A DNA stretch of 64,000 nucleotides from Pseudoalteromonas rubra (GCF_000967655.1 NZ_JXYA01000010.1:1-64000); one strand, 5' to 3'. Shown: positions 15,060-23,861, counted from the stretch's first letter. Notes: a model not told the origin generated them from the sequence alone. Translations and numbers: made by a program.

Positions 15060-16359
15060 CCTGCACTCCTTTGAATGCGACACATACCCGCAACCCTCCC
15101 AACTCGGCGCGCGATAAGGTTAGTCTGGCAGCATAAATATCACAGATCTGCCGAGCTATCGCCATACCCAGCCCGGCCCCTTTTTCTCCACTGGGGTGGG
15201 AGTCGCCACCAACCCGATAAAATCGATCAAACACACGTTCTATCTGAGTTTGCGTCATTCCTGGGCCAGAGTCTTGTACTTGCCACAAGACTTGTGTTGC
15301 ATCACGCGTGATGTCAATACGGATCTCACCATGTGCAGGTGTATATTTTATGGCATTACTCAACAGGTTGCCCAGCAGGGTTGTAAGCGTAAACTGACAT
15401 CCCATTACTGAAGAAGGCTCACAGTGTAGGCTTATCTGTAGATCTTTATCTGCAATCCTGCTGTACATATCTGCCACCAGCTGTTGGGTCACCACCTCAA
15501 TATCCAGCACTTCAAACTGCTTGCGCCAAACTTGCGGCTCAGTTCGGGCCAGTGTCAGCATTTGCTCGACAATGTGATTAAGTTGGTCGGCACTGTGCTC
15601 TATGCCCTGAATACTGCTTTTAGAAGGGCTAGATTTGAGGTTATGCAAATGAATTTTCAGCGCAGCAATAGGGGTTTTTAATTCATGTGCCGCATCTGAG
15701 GCAAAGTAGCGCTCACGCAGGTAGGCCGCTTCTACTTTGGCAAACAACGCATTCATCATGGTAATAACGGGGGCAACTTCCCGATCCTGGCTATGCGTTG
15801 TTAATGCGGTAAAATCGTCCGCCCGGCGTACCTTTAACTCTGCACTCAGCTGAGTTAGCGGGCGCAGTGCGCGGTAAATATACCAGGCTATGAATGCCGC
15901 AAGCAAAGGCATGATGATCACCAAAGGTAGCATGGCCGATAACACCAGACTTTCAGCGAGTGCAAAGCGTTTATTGACTGGTTCTGCCACCAACACCAAA
16001 CGGGTATCGTGTTTGTCGGTATAGGTGCGCAGCCGCATTGCGGCAATATTTTGCGTTTTCCAGCCGGGAGATAAATCTACTTGTGCTGCCGTAGTGCTGA
16101 GTCGTTCGCTGGCCGCAACCAAAACACCATCTTGCCAAATCTGAAAGTACAAGTCATGAGTCGCAATAGTGTGTGTTAGCTGTGTTTTCATTAGCAACCC
16201 TGACATTTCCCTGAGCTGTTCATCAAGCTGTTGCTCTGCCTTGGCCATACTGGCCTGATACCCATTCAGCAAGGCCCAGAAGGTCGACAGTACCAAGCAT
16301 GAGACCAGGATCAGTGTCAATTTTCGATTAATTGAAACAGGGCGCAGGGCAGGATGCAT
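15049..16359 (-). CDS. QseC/PmrB-like sensor histidine kinase
   Basis: 436 residues from the ATG at 16359; a TTG at 16365 just after the regulator's stop is an alternative. Membrane helices lie at about 14-34 and 143-168 and flank a short periplasmic sensor of about 105 residues, followed by HAMP. The HisKA motif is SDAAHELKTPIAALK. The ATPase domain has LLSNAIKYTPAHG (N), DSGPGM (G1), FDRFYRVGGDS (F) and GAGLGMAI (G2). This is the layout of QseC/PmrB kinases. It follows its response regulator directly. The operon's promoter carries a PmrA/QseB-type box, so this kinase probably controls the whole operon. The signal is unknown; PmrB relatives sense metal ions or low pH. Confidence 0.9.
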   Translation of the reverse strand: MHPALRPVSINRKLTLILVSCLVLSTFWALLNGYQASMAKAEQQLDEQLREMSGLLMKTQLTHTIATHDLYFQIWQDGVLVAASERLSTTAAQVDLSPGWKTQNIAAMRLRTYTDKHDTRLVLVAEPVNKRFALAESLVLSAMLPLVIIMPLLAAFIAWYIYRALRPLTQLSAELKVRRADDFTALTTHSQDREVAPVITMMNALFAKVEAAYLRERYFASDAAHELKTPIAALKIHLHNLKSSPSKSSIQGIEHSADQLNHIVEQMLTLARTEPQVWRKQFEVLDIEVVTQQLVADMYSRIADKDLQISLHCEPSSVMGCQFTLTTLLGNLLSNAIKYTPAHGEIRIDITRDATQVLWQVQDSGPGMTQTQIERVFDRFYRVGGDSHPSGEKGAGLGMAIARQICDIYAARLTLSRAELGGLRVCVAFKGVQDES

Positions 16360-16365
16360 CGACAA

Positions 16366-17022
16366 TCAACTACCTACCACATATCCAATACCACGCAGAG
16401 TTTTGATAAACCCTGTAGGTAACTTTTTACGCAAGTGATGGATATGCACTTCAATGGCATTGGAACCCAGTTCTTCTCCCCAATGATACAGCTTGTCTTC
16501 AAGCTGACTCTTCGACAAGACACGCCCTTTGTTCTCCATCAGAGCCTTGAGCAACATATATTCTTTTCGCGGCAACTGTAACGTGTTTTGTTCAAATTCC
16601 ACCTGGTGGCTGGCGAGATCCAAAGTAACCGGTTCAACATTCAGGCGGCTATCTTGCTGCTTGCCAAAACGCCGTGCCACGACCCGCAAACGGGCGAACA
16701 ACTCAAGCGGCTCAAATGGTTTTGCCAGATAATCATCGGCACCGTGATCCAATCCGATGATTTTATCATCCAGTTCATCGCGTGCAGTCAGGATGAGTAC
16801 ACCGACCTGCGCCCTTTGCTGTTTAAGCGCTTTGAGCACAGTCAATCCATCCCCATCGGGCAGCCCCAAATCCAACACCACTAACTCAGGGGTCATTGCC
16901 TCGATGGCTCCCAGTGCACTGGCACAAGTATCAGCATGCTCAACCGCATAACCTTCTTTTTTTAATGACTGGATGAGGCCCTGTGCAAGCAGGGCATCAT
17001 CTTCTACTAATAATAATCTCAT
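16366..17022 (-). CDS. QseB/PmrA-like OmpR-family response regulator
   Basis: 218 residues. The receiver domain has EDD at 7-9, phospho-acceptor Asp51 in LVVLDLGLPDGDG, Thr in ILTARDE and Lys in LAKPF. The winged-helix domain carries RKEYMLLKAL and the recognition-helix region SNAIEVHIHHLRKKL, ending RGIGYVV, as in QseB, PmrA and BasR. The ATG overlaps the TPR gene stop (ATGA). Regulators of this group bind direct repeats of CTTAAG-like half sites 11 bases apart. Exactly such a box is found at 21364-21380, upstream of the first gene of the operon. Confidence 0.92.
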   Translation of the reverse strand: MRLLLVEDDALLAQGLIQSLKKEGYAVEHADTCASALGAIEAMTPELVVLDLGLPDGDGLTVLKALKQQRAQVGVLILTARDELDDKIIGLDHGADDYLAKPFEPLELFARLRVVARRFGKQQDSRLNVEPVTLDLASHQVEFEQNTLQLPRKEYMLLKALMENKGRVLSKSQLEDKLYHWGEELGSNAIEVHIHHLRKKLPTGFIKTLRGIGYVVGS

Positions 17023-17672
17023 TTTTTACGTTTAAGCTTTTTCTCAATCCGAGCTAACAGCTCTGTGACCTCAGCCTGGCGATATTGATCCGCTTTTTCG
17101 CGGCCTGGACGCTTGGGTGCAGCTTGTGCCTGCTTTAAGTGTATCAGAGCCTTGCCGTATTCGCGCTCATCATATAGAAATTGCGCGTAAAAGTAATTGA
17201 TATCAAGCCCATAAGGGTTAATAGCCAGCGACTGTTCAAACAGAGTTCGTGCTTTTTTATCGCTTCCAAATCCGATTGGCCAGCCCGGGACCTGACTATA
17301 CAAGGTGCCCAGACTGGTTAAAGCCGAACCATTCAGTGCTTCTTTATCAATTTCAATTGCGCGTTCAAACTCGACTTTGGCTTCCTTCGCCAGCCCCAGC
17401 GCACCCAGTCCGCCTTTAGCGCCCGCGTAACTGGACTTGATAATGCCATGCCAGATATGACTCTCAGCACTATCTGGATAGTGCTCCACTACGCTCTGAC
17501 TGTCCTTTACTAGTGCCTGAAAAGCTTTTTCCTGCGCATCGTCCTTCAGCTCATAATTTACTTTGGCCCAGGACTGTTGCAACGATGCAATATCATCTTT
17601 CAATGCAGCCTGGCAGGTGGCACTAAATGCAAGACCAACCGACACACTTAATGCGATATATACTGATTTCAT
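17019..17672 (-). CDS. Periplasmic TPR-repeat protein
   Basis: 217 residues from the ATG at 17672, 5 bases after GGAG; earlier in-frame starts lie inside the dehydrogenase gene and lack a signal peptide. The signal peptide ends SATCQAA. The rest is helical with TPR-like pairs: AESHIWHGIIKSSYAG, AKVEFERAIEIDKEA, ARTLFEQSLAINPYG, YGKALIHLKQA. A highly basic C-terminus (KKLKRKK) closes it. It probably holds partner proteins in the periplasm. It lies between the biosynthetic half of the operon and the regulatory half, with an 8-base gap on one side and a 4-base overlap on the other. Confidence 0.8.
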   Translation of the reverse strand: MKSVYIALSVSVGLAFSATCQAALKDDIASLQQSWAKVNYELKDDAQEKAFQALVKDSQSVVEHYPDSAESHIWHGIIKSSYAGAKGGLGALGLAKEAKVEFERAIEIDKEALNGSALTSLGTLYSQVPGWPIGFGSDKKARTLFEQSLAINPYGLDINYFYAQFLYDEREYGKALIHLKQAQAAPKRPGREKADQYRQAEVTELLARIEKKLKRKK

Positions 17673-17680
17673 ATTGACTC

Positions 17681-18484
17681 CTACGAAGATGAAGAAAATT
17701 TTGCACACTGCGCGGCAAAATGAGCCCGAATCGTGGCGCACTGCTTAATGATGTTGCCATCCACTAGCTCGGGCAGCAGGCCGTTTAGCCTGGCGAAAAA
17801 CTTTTCCGGGTAGCCAACCCCCTTACGCATGGCTTTGCTCTTTAGTAAGGCCATAAATTCATCGGCAACAACCTGAGGACAATCCATTTGATTGCCCAGC
17901 TTCTGATTCAGCTGACGAATCGACTCATCATTGATGGCGGTGTCCGCAGCGCGCGGGGCAAGATATTTCACTGCCACTTTGCCACTGAACTCACGTGCTA
18001 ACGCTTCGCTGAAACCTCGTAAGCCAAACTTACTGGCACAATAAGCGCTTTGATATGGAAACCCGATGGCGCCGAGCGCGGAACCTATATTCACAACTGT
18101 GCCCCGATTGGATTCAAGCTGATTTAACAAGGCATGCGTAAGGCAGGCTGGTGACGCCAGGTTCACTTGTAACATCTGAGTGAGCTCATCCTGCGCCATC
18201 TCAGCAAAGGCCACCATTCGATTAATCCCGGCATTATTGACCAGCAGACTGGCACCTCCCATCATCGCAGCCTGATGCGCGATCTGAGCAGGTGCTTTAT
18301 CATCACTTAAATCCACTGCTATAGCCTGATGTTCAGGCCCAAACTGCGTGACCATAGTCTGTAGCACCGACCGATCCCGGGCTACTAAAAGTAAACGCCA
18401 ACCATCCTGAAGCAATCGATGTGCAAACACTCGCCCAAGCCCGCCGGTGGCGCCTGTCAGCACCGCTAGTTTTTGCTTGCTCAT
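17681..18484 (-). CDS. Short-chain dehydrogenase/reductase
   Basis: 267 residues, a classical SDR: nucleotide-binding TGATGGLGRVFA (residues 10-21), NNAG at about 88-91, catalytic Ser in NIGSALG and Y-x-x-x-K as YCASK. It should oxidise or reduce an alcohol/carbonyl with NAD(P)(H). The C-terminal 60 residues, ending SSSS, resemble SDRs acting on lipid-type substrates, but the substrate is unknown. Its start overlaps the stop of the di-iron enzyme gene by one base (TAATG), consistent with consecutive steps of one pathway. Confidence 0.88.
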   Translation of the reverse strand: MSKQKLAVLTGATGGLGRVFAHRLLQDGWRLLLVARDRSVLQTMVTQFGPEHQAIAVDLSDDKAPAQIAHQAAMMGGASLLVNNAGINRMVAFAEMAQDELTQMLQVNLASPACLTHALLNQLESNRGTVVNIGSALGAIGFPYQSAYCASKFGLRGFSEALAREFSGKVAVKYLAPRAADTAINDESIRQLNQKLGNQMDCPQVVADEFMALLKSKAMRKGVGYPEKFFARLNGLLPELVDGNIIKQCATIRAHFAAQCAKFSSSS

Positions 18485-19164
18485 TAGCTTGCCTCCCGAG
18501 TGAATAACCCCAGCTGCGTGTCTATCTCATGAAATATGGCACCATAAAGACGATAAAAGCGTCTGGCACCATGAATGATGATCTGCTGCTCTTGTGGGTC
18601 TTCAATGCGATTCATTAACCCGGCAAAGAAGTCTATATGCTCCAGGTCGAGTGCTCCGTGTGATGTCAGATAGCTGAAGGCATTTTTAGGCAATCCCAGC
18701 TTAGTACGTATGGCTGTAGCCGCTTTGTCTGCCAGCATAATAGAAGTCCCTTCCAGCACATTCACCATGCCAAAGAAGCTCAAAGGAGAAACACGTTGAA
18801 TGGCGTCATAGGCATAACTAACCATCATTTCGGTCGCAAAACCGGGCTGACTGCGTCGCACTGCTTCTTTGTCGAACCCACATGCAGCAATGTCATTGAG
18901 GATCCACTCCTGGTGTCCCAGCTCTTCTTCAATGTAATGCGCAATGGCTTCACGCAGCCATTCTTTTTCCTCGTTTAACTGGCTACCACATGCCATCAAT
19001 AGCGGCACGGTGTGCTTCACATGATGATAAGCCTGGGTTAAAAACCCCACATACTGCTCAATACAGATCTCCTCTTCAAAGACAGCTTTGAAAATTGGTG
19101 CACTTAAAAGATATTCACGCTCAGTCTGAGTCGCGTCTTGTAGTGCCTGATAGAAATTATTCAT
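18484..19164 (-). CDS. Heme-oxygenase-like di-iron enzyme (TenA/UndA-type fold)
   Basis: 226 residues, all helical. The iron ligands expected of heme-oxygenase-like di-iron oxidases are all present and correctly spaced: E81-x2-H84 in EEELGHQEW, E138 in NVLEGTS, and H169-x3-D173-x2-H176 in HGALDLEH. This is the UndA/BesC/SznF pattern, not the catalytic-Cys pattern of thiamin-degrading TenA. Known relatives oxidise fatty acids, amino acids or their derivatives with O2. It lies between an acyl-activating ligase (4-base overlap) and an SDR (1-base overlap), so the substrate may be an activated or freed fatty acid. That is inference. Confidence 0.82.
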   Translation of the reverse strand: MNNFYQALQDATQTEREYLLSAPIFKAVFEEEICIEQYVGFLTQAYHHVKHTVPLLMACGSQLNEEKEWLREAIAHYIEEELGHQEWILNDIAACGFDKEAVRRSQPGFATEMMVSYAYDAIQRVSPLSFFGMVNVLEGTSIMLADKAATAIRTKLGLPKNAFSYLTSHGALDLEHIDFFAGLMNRIEDPQEQQIIIHGARRFYRLYGAIFHEIDTQLGLFTREAS

Positions 19165-20651
19165 ATGCTTTTCTCCAATAGTGTCTGCGGCTGCAAAGCC
19201 TGCGTCTCTGTACGTATGCAGTAGAGCGCGTTTAATTCAGTTTGATAGTGGCGGGCAATGGCATCACGCCTGGGCCGACCGTTTGATGTCATTAACTCGG
19301 CTTCTGCCGACAAGGGTTGAGTCAGTCGATGCCAGGATGCAACTCTGGCGTAGTCCGGTAACTGGTCATTGGTCTGGGAGATCAACTGACTCAGTTGATT
19401 GTCACTGAGCTGCGAAGCGGCATAGATCAATGCAACCAGATGTGCCCTGGCATCGCCAAAAACGACGGCCTGCAATACTCCAGGTTGGGCTAGCAGCATG
19501 GATTCGGGCCACTCTGGTGACACATTTCGCCCGTTACTCAGGATCAGCTGGTTTTTAAGCCGTCCATTAATGACCAATACACGCCCGTCTTGACTGGCTA
19601 AGTCTTCGGTTGCCAGCCAACTGTCGGGGCTGTGTTCAGGTCCGTTGAGATAGCCCAAAAAGAGTGGGCCTTTGAGATAAAGCTGTCCTTGTTCAATTTT
19701 GTACTCCAGGTGCGGCAACACCTCTCCGACACCTGTGAGCTGTCCGCCAACATTGTTCAGCGCCACCACAGAGCCGGCTTCCGACAGCCCATAGCCCTGA
19801 AAAACCGGCAGCCCGAACGCAATGGCCTGAGCGAGCAAATGGCTATCAACTCGGGCGCCACCGACAGCGATAAAGCGCAAACTCTTCGGGGCTTGCCACC
19901 CCTGCGTGCAGGCATGCACTAGCAGCTGTAAAAGTTCGGGGACCAGGATCAGCGTATTCGGCTCGAATTGACTGATACAGGCCAATAGTTTGTCGGGGGC
20001 ATGTAACTGACTGCCCTGATAACCAAGGCTATTCAAAGAAGGCAAAATGACCTGGCCATCACTCAGTAATGGGGCATACACACCCGCGACGTTTTCAAGC
20101 AACACGGCCAGAGGTAATAGGCACAGGTGCCTTGGCTTATCGAGGCTCAAACGCTGACCGAGACTCAGGGCCACCTGCATCATAGTGGTTTGCGACAAGC
20201 ACACACCTTTGGGTAACCCCGTGGAGCCCGATGTAAAAGTGATCTTACGCGTACCAGCAAAGTAGTGCGTCGCTTTACTATTTATCCTGTAAACATAGAG
20301 TGTGCACTCACATACGGTGATGGTTCTAAACGGTGTATCATCCGCACGCTCCGTGTCGCTGAATAACCAGCTTGCGCCTGACTCACTCAATGCATGCTCA
20401 CACTGAGCCGGGGTAAAAAACAAAGGTAAGGGCAACGCAACTTTGTTGCACTCCGACAGTACCAGGTCAACGGCAATCCAGGCTGGCGAATTATCCATTT
20501 GAAAAGCAATACAGGCTCCGTCAAGCTCACTCATAAGCGCTGCCAGCGCATCACATTGCTGTTGAAATGCGTGCTTGGTCCAGCGAGTCTGTTCGTTTGC
20601 TAAGACAACCTCGTGCAGCTTATGTGATATACGACTGAGCAGTTCACGCAT
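19161..20651 (-). CDS. Acyl-adenylate-forming (AMP-binding) ligase
   Basis: 496 residues from the ATG at 20651, chosen because it overlaps the stop of the previous gene (ATGCGTGA); a start 17 codons upstream is less likely. The ATP/AMP motif is FTSGSTGLPKGV. Later motifs are GYGLSEAGSVVALNN (A5) and NGRLKNQLILSNGRNVSP (A7/A8). The C-terminal catalytic lysine region (usually G-x-x-x-K) reads TSNGRPRRDA, where Lys appears replaced by Arg, so adenylation may be slow or the partner reaction altered. It is shorter than typical acyl-CoA synthetases (about 550-600). It likely activates a carboxylic acid for the neighbouring thermostable-hemolysin-family or di-iron proteins. Confidence 0.85.
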   Translation of the reverse strand: MRELLSRISHKLHEVVLANEQTRWTKHAFQQQCDALAALMSELDGACIAFQMDNSPAWIAVDLVLSECNKVALPLPLFFTPAQCEHALSESGASWLFSDTERADDTPFRTITVCECTLYVYRINSKATHYFAGTRKITFTSGSTGLPKGVCLSQTTMMQVALSLGQRLSLDKPRHLCLLPLAVLLENVAGVYAPLLSDGQVILPSLNSLGYQGSQLHAPDKLLACISQFEPNTLILVPELLQLLVHACTQGWQAPKSLRFIAVGGARVDSHLLAQAIAFGLPVFQGYGLSEAGSVVALNNVGGQLTGVGEVLPHLEYKIEQGQLYLKGPLFLGYLNGPEHSPDSWLATEDLASQDGRVLVINGRLKNQLILSNGRNVSPEWPESMLLAQPGVLQAVVFGDARAHLVALIYAASQLSDNQLSQLISQTNDQLPDYARVASWHRLTQPLSAEAELMTSNGRPRRDAIARHYQTELNALYCIRTETQALQPQTLLEKSI

Positions 20652-21318
20652 AACGCAGTCCCTCCAGCAAGTATTCTGTCTCACTGCGATAGTCCTGTGC
20701 ATAGCGTCTGAACAATGCCGTTGCGCGGATCAGCTGAGTCGCATCCAACAAGTCAACCACACAGACCTTAGGTTGTCGCTGGTAATAAGACCCGTAATCT
20801 GCGGCATCTTCAATATTATTAGCAGCGTCCGCGAGAATGTAGACCGGCACCTGCAGTAAAGACAACAGCGCCCTGACCTGGCTGGTTGCCGAAAAGGTCA
20901 GATATCGAATGCCGTAAGCGGTCAGTGCCTGCGTCACGATTACAAAATGCAATAAGCTGGCTTTGCGATGCGTCGATACCAGATTGCCCAGCTCAGCGAT
21001 TTCAAAGCGCCCATACTGGTCTGATAGATGAGCGCCAGCTTGATGTGCCACGATAGCCTGCTCAATATTTTGTTGCAGGTACTGTTCAACAAACAGCTCG
21101 TGCTTGCCAGCCAGTCGCAATCCGAGGCAACACTGGCCGCACCTCAGCTTCAGCGCACTCAGTAACGGGTAAAAATGCTTGATCTCAGCATCAAATGCTC
21201 TGCGAAAGCCGCTGCGAATGTCATTTTCCAGCATGGCGCGTAATTCAGAGTGATTATCTGCCCAACTCAACTGCCGGGGAGAAATCGCGGTTCCTTGTGT
21301 TTGAACGAGGGCGGTCAT
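20644..21318 (-). CDS. Thermostable-hemolysin-family protein
   Basis: 224 residues with no signal peptide. It matches the Vibrio thermostable hemolysin family: FYPLLSALKL near residue 50, LRLAGKHELFVEQYL, the acidic FEIAELGNLVS strand, LTFSATSQVRALL, a DAA-N-I segment and DYGSYYQRQPKV. The family has a GNAT/acyl-homoserine-lactone-synthase-like look, so despite its name it may be an acyltransferase and not a lysin. The ATG has GGAG seven bases upstream. As first gene of the operon, directly after the PmrA-type box, it may use the acyl-adenylate or acyl-thioester made by the next gene's product (inference). Confidence 0.8.
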   Translation of the reverse strand: MTALVQTQGTAISPRQLSWADNHSELRAMLENDIRSGFRRAFDAEIKHFYPLLSALKLRCGQCCLGLRLAGKHELFVEQYLQQNIEQAIVAHQAGAHLSDQYGRFEIAELGNLVSTHRKASLLHFVIVTQALTAYGIRYLTFSATSQVRALLSLLQVPVYILADAANNIEDAADYGSYYQRQPKVCVVDLLDATQLIRATALFRRYAQDYRSETEYLLEGLRYA

Positions 21319-21363
21319 ACGCTGCTCCGTATTGTTAACTTAGGTGCAGAGTAGAACTGGAAT

Positions 21364-21380
21364 ATTAAGACAACCTTAAG
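21364..21380 (-). promoter_or_regulatory. PmrA/QseB-type operator box upstream of the ten-gene operon
   Basis: On the minus strand CTTAAG-GTTGT-CTTAAT is a direct repeat of two six-base half sites with a 5-base spacer, the known binding pattern of PmrA/QseB regulators. It lies 46 bases before the first gene's ATG. A TACTCT that could act as -10 starts about 10 bases past the box, so the box would sit at the -35 position, as for an activator. The operon encodes a regulator of exactly this family. The match is read from sequence; binding is inferred. Confidence 0.75.
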
Positions 21381-21402
21381 GTTTTAAAATGCAGCATATT
21401 CG

Positions 21403-23643
21403 CTATTGTGACTCGAGGTGGCGCGCCAGGTGTATTTCAATTTCTTTCGCACTGAGTGGCTCGCCAAGATGGTAGCCTTGCAATAAAGGACACCCCATTT
21501 TGGTAAGTAACCTTGCCTGTTCAGGCGCTTCTACGCCCTCTGCACAGCAAACAACACCAAGGTTGTTGGCCAGGGTAAGCACCGAACTCACCACACCCGC
21601 GACCTCCTCTTCGGTCAGCCCATTCAGAAGTCCGGGGTCCAGCTTTAAGCCGTCAAAGTTGAATGCATGAAGCTGCCCGATACTGGTATGACTGGCATCA
21701 AAATCATCGATCGCCAGAGTAAATCCTGCCTCGCGCCAGGCATCAACCACCGAGTTTAACTCGCCGCCCAATACCGATAGCTGTTTTTCAGTCACTTCAA
21801 GTTCGATATGCTGAGGCTGCAGCCCGTGCCCGGATATACTGTGTGTTAGTGCGCTCAGTGCTTCTTCTTGCTGCAGCGTCTTAACCGCCAGATTCAAGCT
21901 TAACCTGAGTTTTGGGTGTTGCGATTGCCACCTGGCAAAATGGCTTAATGCTTGCTCCCACAACTTAACCTGCAAAGACATCAGCGCTTTTACATCACTT
22001 ATTTCAGCAATAAAGCGACTGGCTTCAACTAAATCATCCTCTTTATGCCAGCGCGCCAACATTTCGAGCTTAACAATGCGCCCATCCGTTGCGTTCACAA
22101 TGGGCTGAAAGTGCGGTACAAACTGGTCCTGCGATATGGCTTCTAAAATTGCCTGTTCCAGCGCCTGATTCTGTTCGACCTCGTCATCCAGTTGTGCACA
22201 GTAGAACTGCATGCCGCCTTTGCCAGATTTTTTTGCCCGATACATCGCGCTGTCCGCTCGCTTCATTAATACTTCAGCGTTATCGCCATCATCTGGATAC
22301 AAAGCCACACCGGCACTTAGTGTCGCCTGCACTTCAACACCTTTGATCTCATACTGTCCGCACACCCTGTCGAGTACTTTCTTAATAACGCTGCCAACAT
22401 GCCGTTTGTCTTCAATGGCATCGAGCAACAGCACAAACTCATCGCCCCCCATCCGGGACACGGTATCACAGGCACGAATGGCGTCCGTGAGCCGCAGCGC
22501 TATTTGTTTGAGTAGTAAGTCGCCAAAGTCATGCCCCAGTGAATCATTGATTTTTTTGAATTTATTGAGGTCCATAAACACCACCGCAAACTGGTGGCGG
22601 TTGCGCAGTGCCCGTTTACAGGCCTGGATCAGCCTATCCTGCAGCAACAGCCGATTTGGCAGGCCAGTCAAGGCATCGTGGTGGGCCAGGTGGTTCATTT
22701 TGCGCTTGAGTGCGCGGGATTCGGTCACATCCTGAAAAATCATTACAGCGCCTATCACTTTTCCCGCATTGTTATAAACCGGCGAGCAGGAGTCATCAAT
22801 TGCAAACTCCAGTCCGAGATGATTTCGAAAGCAAGTTGAATCCGGCAAACTAACCGTTTGCTGGCTGCGCATGCACACCGCCATCTGATCTTCTATGGGC
22901 CGATCGCTACCTTCATGGTATAAAGGCATCACTTCGCTGATGGGCTGCCCTTTCACTTCTTCTGTAAGCAGCGCTAATACGGCTTCAGCAACCGGGTTCA
23001 TAAAGATCACCCGGCTATCGACATCGCAACAGATAACGCCATCACCAATCGAACTCAATGTAACTGCCAAAAGCTCACTGTCGGTGTCTGCCTGACCTAA
23101 ATGGGGAGACAGCGGTAAATAGCGGGCAAGGTGCAAATTGCGATGGTCAGAACTTTGCAGTTCAAATAACCCCGTCACACGCTCGCTAAGCGCACTGACC
23201 AGCGTCAATTTAACCACCTGACCTGCTTTTGGTTGCTCCAACCACGCCGCAAGTCTTGCCCAACTATCTGGCTCAAGTAATTCATGCAGGTTATAAGCGA
23301 ACAGTTCGGTGTGGCTCTTGTTCAATGCTTTGGTCAGGCCATCACTCATACTCACTAAACTGGCATCTGAGCTAAACACAAACTGATACCCGTCACTTGC
23401 CTGAAACGCCTCCAGGTAAAAATGATGTGCCTCGTGATGTTTATTGCTGCGGATAACGCCTTGTTTGCGATTTAACCCCCACACGACCAGGCCAGCCATC
23501 AACGCGAACACGCCCCCTGTGACCAGCGCAAACACCATAGGGTTGGCCAGAAAACTAGCAGGCGATTGAGTTGCTGCACTACCCTGCCACCCAATGACAG
23601 AAAAACACAGACAAACGATTGATTGCAACGCAGAGGGTTTCAC
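21403..23643 (-). CDS. Membrane PAS-GGDEF-EAL protein, cyclic-di-GMP metabolism
   Basis: 746 residues from a GTG start. A signal-type helix is followed by a second helix at about 33-55, then a PAS-like segment, a PAS domain (about 165-290), GGDEF (about 305-470) and EAL (about 480-740). The cyclase motif is intact (RMGGDEFVLLLD). In the EAL half the signature reads LEMLARW (E-x-L kept), but the loop-6 motif, usually DDFGTGYSS, is DDFDASHTS, which may weaken phosphodiesterase activity. EVTEK, LKLDPG and AEGVE are kept. It is the last gene before the ten-gene operon, but the 84-base gap contains that operon's own promoter. Confidence 0.88.
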   Translation of the reverse strand: MKPSALQSIVCLCFSVIGWQGSAATQSPASFLANPMVFALVTGGVFALMAGLVVWGLNRKQGVIRSNKHHEAHHFYLEAFQASDGYQFVFSSDASLVSMSDGLTKALNKSHTELFAYNLHELLEPDSWARLAAWLEQPKAGQVVKLTLVSALSERVTGLFELQSSDHRNLHLARYLPLSPHLGQADTDSELLAVTLSSIGDGVICCDVDSRVIFMNPVAEAVLALLTEEVKGQPISEVMPLYHEGSDRPIEDQMAVCMRSQQTVSLPDSTCFRNHLGLEFAIDDSCSPVYNNAGKVIGAVMIFQDVTESRALKRKMNHLAHHDALTGLPNRLLLQDRLIQACKRALRNRHQFAVVFMDLNKFKKINDSLGHDFGDLLLKQIALRLTDAIRACDTVSRMGGDEFVLLLDAIEDKRHVGSVIKKVLDRVCGQYEIKGVEVQATLSAGVALYPDDGDNAEVLMKRADSAMYRAKKSGKGGMQFYCAQLDDEVEQNQALEQAILEAISQDQFVPHFQPIVNATDGRIVKLEMLARWHKEDDLVEASRFIAEISDVKALMSLQVKLWEQALSHFARWQSQHPKLRLSLNLAVKTLQQEEALSALTHSISGHGLQPQHIELEVTEKQLSVLGGELNSVVDAWREAGFTLAIDDFDASHTSIGQLHAFNFDGLKLDPGLLNGLTEEEVAGVVSSVLTLANNLGVVCCAEGVEAPEQARLLTKMGCPLLQGYHLGEPLSAKEIEIHLARHLESQ

Positions 23644-23861
23644 TCACACTCCCGGTCATTTTTTCATGTCGCACCTGACAAGCTTAGTCGTTATCCCGTT
23701 ACTTTGGTAATGCAGAGTAGTACTTTTGAAGCCTTTGTTAATGAAAGAGTTTAAGGTTGTAGGGTTATTTGCCATGCGCCTGCAATTATGCCGATTTCTG
23801 GAATTTCGGCGAATTTTATTCTAGTGTCTTGAAAGCAGCCCGTTGACAGTGGAGTTTCGCA

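Noticed and set aside
20652..20702. Upstream start of the AMP-ligase
   Set aside because: The 17 extra residues show no family feature and the ATG at 20651 overlaps the preceding stop, as with the other genes of this operon.
20644..21318. Genuine haemolysin toxin
   Set aside because: No signal peptide, no membrane segment and an acyltransferase-like family; I keep the family name but not the toxin role.
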